Part shown: piece by piece, positions 1 through 9,804 of the stretch
Layout: each line of letters opens with the position of its first letter
How positions within the stretch are numbered: position 1 is the first letter of the stretch
Assembly: GCA_010093515.1 (NCBI GenBank)
Contig: MU001685.1
Span: 177,952 to 239,360 of the forward strand
Direction: 5' to 3'
Length of the DNA: 61,409 bases
Origin: Lineolata rhizophorae
Taxonomy: Eukaryota; Ascomycota; Dothideomycetes; Lineolatales; Lineolataceae
The notes under the pieces: generated by a model
What the model was told of the DNA's origin: nothing
Seen by the model: only the letters and a program-made list of their open reading frames with translations
Databases searched by the model: none
Position numbers and translations under genes: made by a program

Positions 1-475
1 CGTTTACTGTTGGGAGGGATTGGGATTTTGGGGGTCTTAGGACACGGTAATGGATTAATACGACTAGGATTTCTGTCTATGTTTTGAGCCTTGTTGACTA
101 GGCCGTGATTATTTCCCGTGTGCTCGGTGATCAACGCTAGTCGTATTGTGGGTGAGATTGACCTGACCAATAAGCGGATGCAAAACGAAGCTTTACAAGG
201 GCTGCTATTCTTAAAATTCCCTTATTGGCTACGACCGCAAAATATATTTGCATGAGCGCGCAATCCGGAAATTCGGATAGGATCCGGGCAATATCATTTA
301 GATTTTATTGCGGCATGGCAGGGCACTTTTACCTAGATAAATGCTGGCAATCCAAACAGGCTTCTCGCCAACTTCATAACTTCACTTGATCTGGCTTCCC
401 TTAAACATAGAAGAAACCAGCAAACCTCCTACGTGACTTGTTGTACTCGTGGCAACTCTTCGTTCCGTCCAATAA
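1..475. other. intergenic, 3' side of the GST gene
   Basis: No reading frame with a recognisable protein and no RNA gene is visible here. The base composition is mixed. The stretch lies downstream of the minus-strand glutathione S-transferase and probably holds its 3' UTR. Confidence 0.5.
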
Positions 476-1300
476 CTACAGCTTCTTCTGGGCATTTTCC
501 TTCATGCCCTGCTGAACCCACGCAGATCCGGCCTTCGCATGCGCCTCCGCCTTCGCTTTGTTCTTGACCAGCTCCTTAACCTTAAACGGGTCGGGGACGT
601 TGGACCCCTTCCTAACGCCCTCACGGGCTTCCATGCGCTCCTCCCACTTCTTGAGCGTGGGGAACTCATCGATGTCAATGCCGGCCCAGCCAGCGGCGGC
701 GATCCTGGGTGTGCCATTTAGCCATGAAAAGGACCCAGAACACGCGTCGCCAGAGATTCGCAGCGCTTACCACCCGTAGCACGAGATGTCGGCGATGGTG
801 CACTTCTCGCCGACGAGGTACGTCTTATTGCCCTCGGCCAGGTGCTCGTCCAGCACGCGGTACAGCCGCCGCGACTCGTTCTGGTAGCGGTTGACGCCGT
901 ACTCGATCGTTTCCGGCGCGTAGCGGAAGAAATGGTTCGCCTGGCCCTGCATCGGGCCCAGCCCGGCCATCTGGTAAAACAGCCAATTCGTCATCTCGAC
1001 GTGCTCGCGCGAGCCCGGCGGGAAGGACACCTTGTGCTCCGCGTCGTACCGCTCGGCCAGGTACTGCAGGATGCTGCCGGACTCGAACACGCGGATGGGC
1101 TGCCCGTCGGTGAAGGTGTCGGTTATGGCTGGGATGCGCCCGTTCGGGTTGATCGCCAGGAACCATGGCTCCTTCTGCGTCCCCTTGCTGATGTCTACCT
1201 TGACCACCTTGTACGGGAGGCCGAGCTCCTCGAGCGCGATGGACACCTTGATGCCGTTGGGCGTCTGGCCCGTGTACAGGGTGATGTCGGGGGCTGACAT
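476..1300 (-). CDS. glutathione S-transferase, Ure2/YfcG-like
   Basis: Two exons, 771-1300 and 476-704, flank a 66-nt intron (GTAAGC..CCAG, phase 2) and give 252 aa. The N-terminal thioredoxin-fold half shows YTGQTPNGIKVSIALEELG, the glutathione-binding FESGSILQYLAE stretch and a cis-Pro region (NPNGRIPAI). The C-terminal helical half contains the DISCYGW/IAAAGWAGIDIDEFP segment typical of fungal theta/Ure2-like GSTs. The PNG asparagine, rather than a catalytic Tyr or Ser, is the usual feature of YfcG/Ure2-type enzymes, which act as disulfide reductases or conjugate electrophiles in the cytosol. The exon join is supported by the restored conserved tryptophan codon. A TATA-like box lies about 150 nt upstream, fitting a stress-inducible gene. 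The family is secure; the substrate is unknown. Confidence 0.9.
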
Positions 1301-2059
1301 GCTGGAGGCCGAGTCGATGGGGTGGGTGTGCGTGCACGGGATTGGGTTAGATCGAGGAGTGTCCTACGGGGTCAAGGGATTTGGCAATGGGGCCTGGGAG
1401 ACGTGAATTGAAATGGTCTTGGAGCAATCGAGGAGGGAGTGCTCCCATTTATAGGGCGTTGGCCTAAGTTTCGTCATGTATGACGAGGATTATAAATACC
1501 AGCCCGGTAGTTTGCGTTAGAGGCGCGGGAATCGCTCTGACGCGGATTACATAGTGCACCTAGCACCACATCAAAGTGGTAATTGAAGAATTTAATGTCT
1601 TGAACATGCTACATGTTATCACCGAAGGAAGCGTTTCAAGCACTACAACTTCAAAGTTTGTCAGGCGTAGGACGAATGATTTAGGCTCCTGTCCGTCTTA
1701 TCGTCCTACCACTGATTACTATCGTGTCTCAGCGCTGAATCTAGCGCTATAGAGCTACTTGCACCGCTGACCGGTCGTGTAAAAGGCGCAGTAAGCTTCA
1801 ACGGGGCCATGATGTTCATTTATCAGCGGGCAAAATGACGCGGAGCGTAGGAGCGATGCGGGGTGAGTGGACGGGAATAGCGGGGTAGCTCTTGCGACAG
1901 TGCCACACGTGAGTTGCATTATGTAATCGGCGCTAGTGCCCCATTCGCGTCTAGCCAGACTCTCGAGTTCGCGTTCGCCTCCACCTTCTTCCCTTACTCT
2001 CTCTCCACCATTGCAATCCCTCTACAAAACCTACCACGACACGCTCGTTGTTCGCAATC
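1301..2059. other. divergent promoter region between GST and BBP genes
   Basis: This 759-nt stretch lies between two divergent genes. Pyrimidine-rich sequence (1980-2040) precedes the BBP start, as is common in fungal 5' leaders. No coding segment or RNA gene is recognised. Confidence 0.5.
1447..1453 (-). promoter_or_regulatory. possible TATA box of the GST gene
   Basis: The minus strand reads TATAAAT about 150 nt upstream of the GST start codon. The position is plausible for a fungal core promoter. This is motif evidence only. Confidence 0.35.
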
Positions 2060-4315
2060 ATGTCGTGGCGCAACCAGGGCATCACCGGTTCCAATAACAT
2101 CCCTCTTGGCAACCGCCGCCGCTTTGGTGGCGATACGCCCTCTACTGACGATGGCGGCTACAACCCGTCCGCGCCCGCGACCGGCCTCGAGGAACTGACT
2201 ACGAAGCGCGGTCGCAGTCCTTCTCGTGGTAAGTCTATTCCCCCCCGCTCCTAGGCTTTGCAATTATGAGAGATATGCCAACCTGCTAACTGGTCCGCAG
2301 AGCTCAACGCTGATGGCACTAAGCGTCGCAAGAAGCGCAATCGCTGGGGCGACGCCACCGAAAATAAAGCGGCCGGTCTCATGGGCTTGCCGACTGCGAT
2401 CATGGCAAACATGACCAGCGAGCAGCTCGAGGCTTACACGCTGCATCTGCGCATCGAGGAGATCAGCCAAAAGCTGCGCATAAACGACGTCGTCCCAGCT
2501 GATGGCGATAGGTACGTATCCCTTCTTGCAGGTCACCCGATTCTGGAATCGCATCAACTAATTTTCCATCTTTCTCCAGGTCACCTTCACCTCCGCCCCA
2601 GTATGACAACTTTGGTCGCCGTGTCAACACTCGCGAGTACCGCTACCGCAAGCGCCTTGAGGATGAACGCCACAAGCTGGTCGAAAAGGCCATCAAGTCT
2701 ATCCCGAACTATCATCCGCCATCTGACTATCGGCGACCTACTAAGACACAGGAAAAAGTCTATGTGCCAGTCAATGACTACCCTGAGATTAACTTCAGTA
2801 TGATCTTCGTTAGCCTATGCTTGCCTGCCCAGAAATGCCCTATATCAAGACGAGACGCGTGTTGGATCAGTCCTAGGTTGCTTGCTGGTCCTGCCACGGC
2901 TTTGTCACTAACTCCAGCCTCTTAACTCCCTATTCTAACTCATCGCTCTCCAAAACCTTTTTAAGATTACCTTGACAGACAACTAACGCTAGGTACCTCT
3001 TTCTACTAACAGTTGGACTTCTAATCGGCCCTCGTGGCAATACACTGAAGAAGATGGAGTCAGAATCTGGGGCCAAAATTGCCATCCGTGGAAAGGGCTC
3101 GGTCAAGGAAGGCAAAGGTCGTTCTGACGCTGCCCACACCAGCAACCAGGAAGAAGACCTTCATTGTTTGATCATGGCCGACACCGAAGACAAGGTCAAC
3201 AAGGCCAAGAAGCTGATCCACAACATCATTGAAACGGTAAATGCTCTTGTAACCGAACGGTGGCGTATGCGAGCCCCTTCATCCTAATCATAGTATTTGT
3301 AGGCCGCGTCTATCCCCGAGGGCCAAAACGAACTTAAGCGTAACCAGCTGCGCGAGCTGGCGGCCTTGAACGGAACGCTTCGCGACGACGAAAACCAGGC
3401 CTGCCAGAACTGTGGTCAAATCGGACATCGCAAGTACGACTGTCCCGAGGCTCGCAACTTTACAGCCAACATCATCTGCCGCGTTTGTGGAAATGCCGGC
3501 CATATGGCTCGTGACTGCCCCGATCGCGCCCGTGGCAGCAATTGGCGCAACGATCGTGCTGGGCCTGCGCCTGGGGCTGGTCGGGTCGGTGATGCGGTCG
3601 ATCGTGAGTATGATGCCCTCATGCAGGAGCTAACTGGCGGCGGCCCTGGCCCGCAAATGCGCCTCGAATCTGGCCCTGGAGGCGACAATGCTAGCCAAGA
3701 CGGCTACGGTGCTGGTTCCCAGCCGCCGGGACGCGAGAGCGCCCGGCCTTGGCAGCGTGGCCCTACCGGTGCTCCTGCTCCCTGGCACCGCAATTCCCGA
3801 GACGACCACCACGGCGGTCGCGACTCCGCTGGTGGCCGCGCCGCTCCTCCTTGGGCAGCCCCGCCGCCCCCTCCGCCCCAGCATGCCGGCTCTCCGGACA
3901 ATGCTGGCACTCCTACCTACCCCTGGCAGCAGGCCGCTCAGCCCCCGCCGCCTCCGCCTGCTGCTCCAGGCGCCGCACCCTGGCACCAGTCTGCACCTCC
4001 GCCTCCGCCTGGCGGCAACCCATACAGTGGCTATCCCGGCTACCCCGGTTACGATGCCGGCTATGGTGGCCAGCAAGGGGCCCCTCCTGGACTGGGCCCC
4101 CTGTTCCAGCACTATGGCGGCGGGCCCACTGGGACCCCGCCGCCCCCTCCCCCACCTCCACCAGGCGACGCACCCCCTCCACCGGTGAATCCCCACTCTC
4201 GCCCCCTCCCTTTTGTAAACGAGAATGAATCAGCCTTACAACTAACCGTTCCTTCCGTCGGAAATAGCCCCCAAGCGATCAACCGCCGCCGCCGCCGCCG
4301 CCGCCGTCAGCTTAA
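2060..4315 (+). CDS. BBP: branchpoint-bridging protein / splicing factor 1
   Basis: Six exons (2060-2228, 2301-2511, 2580-2797, 3013-3236, 3303-4184, 4268-4315) give 583 aa. The protein recognises the intron branch site and bridges to U2AF in early spliceosome assembly in the nucleus. Visible in order: a helix-hairpin region with the [10 protein letters not shown]2AF-binding tryptophan motif near residue 70, the STAR/KH-QUA2 core with [14 protein letters not shown] and KIAIRGKGS, two CX2CX4HX4C zinc knuckles ([28 protein letters not shown]), and a long Pro/Gly-rich tail. The start [17 protein letters not shown] is the conserved fungal one, so an upstream in-frame ATG at 2048 is not used. The last intron (4185-4267) has a CTAAC branch site. 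Splicing it gives a [15 protein letters not shown] end, whereas reading through gives a poly-Arg end. Confidence 0.93.
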
Positions 4316-5750
4316 GGGCGCTTAGGCGGCTGAAGAGTAGCGGCCTTGAAGGGGTTATTTTGTGCCTTCGTGGTGGGCTTCAGGAGTGCTTGGGTGAGTT
4401 GTAGGTGGGTCGTTGGGTTGCTTGTCTGGGGGGGTTGAGGAGGTTAGCTTGTGGGGTGGGTAGGTCGGTGGGTAATGGTTGTGTCTAAGCTGTGTGGTAC
4501 TACTGTTATCTTGTTCGTGTGTTCTGCTTGAATTGTTGCACTGTAATTCTTTGGGAGTGCAAAGCGGGGATGGAGGTGCGAATGTATCGGTGTGGTTCGG
4601 TGGTGTTATGCGGTTCTGTAGGAGTAAATCTAAGCTATTCTTTTGAATATGCGGTTGTGAGATTGTGGTTGGATTGTATGCATGTAATGTGCAGGATGAC
4701 TAGGCTCGTGATGGTGAGATTATGTTATGATTCGGAGTATACAATATGGAAGGATTCTTCGCATGCTGTGGTAACATCGTAGTGCTGGGATTTTTATGTA
4801 CTCAAGCGGTTGTATTGAAATTATAAGCTTTTCTGAAACTGGTCCGGCATGTCACCAGAACAGAAGCAAAGGATGCTAGGTGTATCTATAGCACGTGGGT
4901 GCTAGACTTATAAGCCACGTCCCCTATCATTATCACCCTTTCACCAAAAACTCTGAGAGGTTCTATGAGGGGATCTATTCCATCTTAATGAAAAAAATAT
5001 AGGGCTCTTGCATGAATTTGGGGGCACAATTCAGTAACTTTAGAAGAGGAAGGTGAGGAGTGATGTTCTCGCTTCGGGCCTTGCTAAAACGTCTACCGAG
5101 CGAATGGAACTCCGAAGTATTGCCTTTTGTCGAGTGTCACAGAGTGTACGGTATCTAAAACAGAGTATTGACGAGGTTGCAGAGTCAGGGGCAACTCTAC
5201 TCTGCGATCTGCGTATACACGGAGCTAAACTGCGGCCGGCATTACTTGGTTCCGAAGTGCTACTGCTGCCATCTACGATATCCACGACACCTTTCCCTTG
5301 CTTTATCGCTCAGCTGTTATCTTTAACAATCCAATTGGAGGCGTGCAAGGCAAGTTAAGCTCGTCAGAAAGTTATGCGACACCCATTTCTGCTGTGCCTC
5401 AATTGGTCTTAATTTCCTCTACCGCAAGATGCTTAAGAGTTGCATTCCTCAGATAAGTCTTGCGTCTCGGCCAATAGCGCTAATGTAAAATAAAATTCGT
5501 TTAAAACATATTCTCCGGAAGTTTCTACTGTGGAGTTGAAGTGTGTTGTATTTTGGAAGGAAGGGTGTCGAAGTGCCGAGAAATATATAGGCACCCCTGA
5601 TTATATAAGCGCACTAGGCACGCTAGCCATTCTGACATCTACTACGACCTTCGGCGAGCCTCAGGGAACCCTCACACCTCGCTGTTAAGCACGAGGCCGC
5701 CCATTCTCTGGTTTAACACTCACCATGTTCCCTAGTTCATACGTCCTCCA
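4316..5750. other. intergenic region, BBP 3' UTR and APH-like gene promoter
   Basis: The first 200 nt are strikingly G/T-rich on the plus strand (repeated GGTGGGT-type runs), probably BBP 3' UTR. Frames such as 4492-4782 and 5053-5358 are unlike any family I know and are not called. The last 150 nt carry a TATA-like box and a short upstream frame for the next gene. Confidence 0.45.
5602..5608 (+). promoter_or_regulatory. possible TATA box of the APH-like kinase gene
   Basis: TATATAA lies about 145 nt upstream of the ATG at 5751. A second AT stretch (AAATATATAG) lies 20 nt further upstream. Motif and spacing evidence only. Confidence 0.35.
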
Positions 5751-6602
5751 ATGATGCCAGTTCCATCACAAGGATCGCTGGACAGTTCTCAAGAGCCTAG
5801 AGATGCACGGTCTGGCATCCAAAACTCATGGTTTCGACGGAGCTTTACTCTTGCGGCCTTCGCTCTCTTGCGTCGGTGGAGCCCAACCGATGGAAGAGTC
5901 TTCATGCTCACACCGCATTTATGTCTAAAGTGCGGGCCAACAAGGCATATCTCGGAGGCGGAGACAATGGTCTACGTGGCGAATAACACGTCTGTCCCGG
6001 TGCCGAAAGTTTACTGCGCATTTCGTAGGAAAGGTATCACTTACATCTTAATGGAGAGGATTGAGGGAAATACCATTGGGAGTATTTGGGCCTCCGCCTC
6101 GGCCCAAAAAAAGGATCGTCTTCGATCCCAGTTGCGCGCCTTCCTACAGGAACTCCGATCACTTCCTCCACCACGACCGGGGCACATCGGTGATGTCAAT
6201 TATTCGAAGTTATATGATGATCGCTTAAGTGCTACTGGATTTGGACCCTTTACGACTACCAAGGATTTCCACCGCTTTCTCCGACGGGACGTGGTTATTA
6301 CGCCCGGGAAGCTTGCTGAATTGGACCAATTGATAAGCGACCACGAAAGTCGAGAGTACGAGACATGCTTTACTCACGGTGATCTGAATTCATATAACAT
6401 ACTAGTTCGAGATGGCTGCGTGGTGGGAATTATCGACTGGGAAATGGCTGGGTGGTACCCAAAGTATTGGGAATATACCTCAGCGTGGCATGTCAATCCT
6501 TTTGCTCTGTGGTGGAAACAAGAGGTGGGGAATTTTCTCGATACATACCCAGCAGAACTAGAGATGGAAAAGCTCCGCCGAAAGCTATTTCCTATGTTTT
6601 AG
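5751..6602 (+). CDS. APH/choline-kinase-like phosphotransferase family protein
   Basis: This is an intronless frame of 283 aa. It has the fold markers of aminoglycoside-phosphotransferase-like kinases, a large family in filamentous fungi whose substrates are mostly unknown. Visible: CLKCGP with the probable ATP-binding Lys, the EAETM helix, the VPVPKVYCAF hinge-side stretch, YILMERIEG, the catalytic HGDLNSYNIL (Brenner HxDxxxxN) and the metal-binding IIDWEMAGWYPKYWE. All key residues are present, so the gene looks intact. A 9-codon upstream frame starting at 5725 in strong context ends in an ATGA overlap with the start codon. The gene is convergent with the DUF6914-like gene, with 34 nt between stop codons. 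Resistance to an antibiotic cannot be inferred. Confidence 0.85.
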   Translation: MMPVPSQGSLDSSQEPRDARSGIQNSWFRRSFTLAAFALLRRWSPTDGRVFMLTPHLCLKCGPTRHISEAETMVYVANNTSVPVPKVYCAFRRKGITYILMERIEGNTIGSIWASASAQKKDRLRSQLRAFLQELRSLPPPRPGHIGDVNYSKLYDDRLSATGFGPFTTTKDFHRFLRRDVVITPGKLAELDQLISDHESREYETCFTHGDLNSYNILVRDGCVVGIIDWEMAGWYPKYWEYTSAWHVNPFALWWKQEVGNFLDTYPAELEMEKLRRKLFPMF

Positions 6603-6636
6603 AACCTAGCCAATGAAACTTCTACTTAACGTACAA

Positions 6637-7170
6637 TTAAGGGACAGTTTCTTTATTCCCAATTAGGTCCCAAGTCGGTACCTTGCTCCTATTCCACTCC
6701 TCTCCCCCGTCGAACCGGTGTTGATCCTTTTTCTGCCGAACATATTGCCTAGTAGTATGTTCAATCGTTGTCCAAGCAGTAATGGATGTACCCAACACAC
6801 CCTCTGCCGCGAGACGAGCTACGGCATCTCTTACCCAGAGTCTGCATGTCCAAGTCGGATCATTTTGGACTGTCGGAAGCCCACGTAAGATTTGCTCCAT
6901 CCTATCCAGTTGAACGATCTTTGCTACCATGACTCGAACGAGAATCATACGCGTAGGAGCGGTAGGAATTCCAAGCTCTTCATATTCCCATCGGGTGTGG
7001 TGCTGGTCGCTTGCGATGTATAGTTGCTGTCGGACATGGTGCCGCTTGCCCCAACTCCCGTCGGTTTCTTTTTTGGGTCCAGATACAAGAGCCCAGTGAT
7101 AAGTATCCTGTTCCGCACCGCCGCGGGCATAAAGGGCAACGTAGAGCCGTGGTTTATTCGAAGACACCAT
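6637..7170 (-). CDS. DUF6914-type fungal protein
   Basis: An intronless frame of 177 aa is read from ATG 7170. An upstream ATG would add 43 unlike residues, so the start at MVSSNKPRLYVALYARGG is preferred. The pattern KPRLYVALYARGG, DTYHWALVSGPK, HHVRQQ, WEYEE, a MILVRVMVAKI stretch and TWTCRLWVRDAVARLA matches the layout I know from the fungal family named DUF6914; its function is not established. No signal peptide or membrane segment is evident, so it is probably cytosolic. It is convergent with the kinase gene. The assignment is from memory of the pattern, with no search behind it. Confidence 0.7.
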   Translation of the reverse strand: MVSSNKPRLYVALYARGGAEQDTYHWALVSGPKKETDGSWGKRHHVRQQLYIASDQHHTRWEYEELGIPTAPTRMILVRVMVAKIVQLDRMEQILRGLPTVQNDPTWTCRLWVRDAVARLAAEGVLGTSITAWTTIEHTTRQYVRQKKDQHRFDGGEEWNRSKVPTWDLIGNKETVP

Positions 7171-7914
7171 CGCACGGCGACTCTGAAGTGCTGGCTCTGC
7201 TGATAGTAAGCATTTTCTTTTACCAAAACCACAAGGGTGTATGAGGCAACTCCGACAATTATTGTGTTGGTGGTGAAGATATGACCTTAGAGAATGCAAT
7301 ACGTGCAGGAAATCGGGTCAGGTTTCTCACATCGTTGTAGCCTGTCTCCCCGCTGACGCCGGCAAAATATTGGTCGACTATCCTGAAAGGTGCGATATAC
7401 TGCTATTACGTGGTGAATTCATCCGTAAGTCACGAGTGTCGCAGCCTTCCAAAAGAGGCACTCTTAGAAACTAGCATACTTCCCTATCCTGTACAGGGAC
7501 CTTACGAGACACCGGAGTAGATCAAAAGTTGGGAAGGAGCGTTTAGGAACCTCGCGAAAAATTCTAATAAGTTATAACGTGGCGATAAGTTTAATTTAAA
7601 CCTAATACTAGGGTAGTTAAATCCTAGATAACTTCTTTCTCCTCGTAATATATCTACTTAGCCTTCTTTCTGATATCGCTCACGGCGATATAAAGCCAAA
7701 AAGTTAGGTTAAACTTAAAGACGTGGACTAAATAGAGATTCAAAGACTGATTTTAGCCTTCTATAGAGCTAGCAATTTGTCATTTTATAGTCTAGTATTA
7801 TGTTAGTACGGTCCTTAGAGTAAAGTAGTAAAATCCTAACATCTTGCGTAGAGTTTTAGTTGTCACTGGCGATAGACGAAACAGCTAGCCATAACGGACC
7901 CGAGTTTAACTCGG
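7171..7914. other. AT-rich desert
   Basis: From about 7540 to 7870 the sequence is AT-rich and full of TAG/CTA and TAAT triplets in all frames, like an old mutated transposon. No coding segment can be recognised. It abuts the truncated 5' side of the dehydrogenase relic, so an insertion could have removed that gene's first half. Confidence 0.45.
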
Positions 7915-8510
7915 GAAAAAATAATGACCTGACCAATTGCGTGCTAGTGGAAGCTCTATACACGCTGAATCCCAAACCGATCATCGTTTGCTGTCGCTTG
8001 AAGGAGTCCATGCTCTGGCTTCCTCACTTGCTGCGACCGTTCAGTCGCCATCCGATGCCACAGAGACTGCAAGCGCGGTATGATACATGGCTGCGTGGCA
8101 TTGGACCATAAACTGTGCCACACTTTAGGTATATCATTCAACATGGCTCAGGTGGCGGGTCTTGGCCCATGGCAGTCAATCGGAGCACGGAACCCGCCAA
8201 TATGCTAACTGATGTAGGAAACTCACACCTCATCCTCCCGCACGCTTTGGCCTACAATGAGCCGGCCATTCCCTAGGTGATGAAGCGCCTAGCAGATGCC
8301 TTTCTTGACAACAGTGATGCAATTCACAGCCTCAACTCCCTTCTCGAGAAATTCCCCGTTAAACGCGACTTAAAGGCGTTCGGCCTTCGACGGGAGGACG
8401 CTGCGACGGCGGCAGATATTGCTTGTGACTGCGACCTATCCCAATGGAAGAACTCTGGAGCGGGCGCCGATTCGGGGGCTATTTCGCCGAGCCTAGGCGG
8501 GTGAACAACC
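7915..8510 (+). pseudogene. iron-containing alcohol dehydrogenase / maleylacetate reductase relic
   Basis: Pieces of one protein appear in order in several plus frames: VEALYTLNPKPII (from about 7949), EGVHALASSLAATVQSPSD (about 8000), YDTWLRGIG, HKLCHTLGISFNMA (8107-8151, the conserved HxxxHxxG-type metal-binding block), then after a probable intron LPHALAYNEPAIP, a TAG stop at 8274-8276, and VMKRLADAF continuing to about 8500. This is the C-terminal helical half of maleylacetate reductase-like enzymes, which reduce maleylacetate to 3-oxoadipate in aromatic degradation. The NAD-binding N-terminal half is missing. There are at least two frame breaks. The premature stop sits where the family has Glu (GAG to TAG), a transversion. 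It is clearly non-functional. The exact enzyme within the family is uncertain. Confidence 0.8.
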
Positions 8511-9804
8511 ACGTGTAGACCTATAGACATAAGAACGAGAGATGCGCTGGAATGAAATCAGTCGCATACGGGTTGACTCTGTGGTTTGGGCATTAAGAGG
8601 GGCGAAAGTGGTTCATCTCTTTTGTCTGTCTTGCTCAGAGCTTGCGTTCCATTGGAGAAAGTGCATGTTATCACTATAAACGCAAGTCGGTAGTGCTACT
8701 GAACCTTGCAGAAATGCATCGATGAACAGAAAAATTCATGAGAACACGTAGCAAAGTGCTTTCTACGTCTTATACAATGCATGATCATATCACATATCTA
8801 GATTGAAAGAATCAAGCCCGATCATAATATGGGTAATTAGGTAATAATTGCTTGTCGCTATCCGCATTGGAGTGAGCGCCAACGCCCTTTCGGCCATGGT
8901 TCTTCTCAGACAAAGCCCCGCAGCAAGCTCACTACTACACGATTGATACCGCTTCTGCTTTCCGTAATGTAGGACACAGAAATAATCGAATTTTCCTTGA
9001 AGGTTTTGTTGAGCCTTGCATTGTACCAGGAACGACCAGGGCTGAAAAGCGATGCCGTACAACACCCTACATATTTCAGGCTATATCCCTTTCGGTGACT
9101 CCATCTTTGCAGACTACCTCTGCTCCACCACGCGCCGTCTTAATGCTCCATTGAAAGCCACCTCACTCAGCGAGCTATAGACATTTGAAGTGGGTTATAT
9201 GGTCTGTATTGGAGGCCCCTCAATGTAGTAATAGAACTTTTACTTAGGTCGAGCGTATCGACAGTTTCAACATTACTGGGGAACGAGTGAAAGTGGATCG
9301 GCCAATGATGTGACTATTTCTTCTCCCACCATCTCAAAGGAATGGTCCCGGAATGCAGGACTCCATTCACCGAGACATGAATTAATGCGCCGTAGAATGC
9401 ACTGTGTTCTCCATGTGCCAATTTGCTCCACCTGGCCGTCTACATTTCCGTACCAACTGGCCTTGGCGGTGGACTAATTGCCACACGTTCCGTTAGGAGT
9501 CAATGTATACAGTGCGGATGAACAAAACTAATGGAAAGATGCTGCGGGTGCATGCACATCGCAGCGCATACAGAACTTGAAGAGAGAAATGTCTGTCATT
9601 CAGGAAACAGGGATAACTGCCCGAATACGTAGCTAACTACTGCTCAATGCTTAGGCATAAACTTATTCAGTACCTCATTTCGTACCGCCGCCCAGGACAA
9701 ATACCATTCGGCTTGGAGCAGTCAATGAGCCTAAACCGAGAACATTTAAAGGAGGGCGGAGAATGGAAATTCGAAAAGGATTCGACTAGTGGCTGACCGC
9801 AAAA
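8511..9804. other. intergenic, no gene recognised
   Basis: Short frames only (for example 8790-9065 minus). None resembles a known protein. The composition is mixed to slightly AT-rich. Confidence 0.45.

Noticed and set aside
4492-4782. 96-codon plus-strand frame after BBP
   Set aside because: Residue use (many Cys, Val, Met) reflects G/T-rich 3' flanking sequence; no family match.
5751-6602. Antibiotic-resistance APH
   Set aside because: The fungal APH-like family is very large and its members are generally not drug-modifying; nothing here points to a drug substrate.
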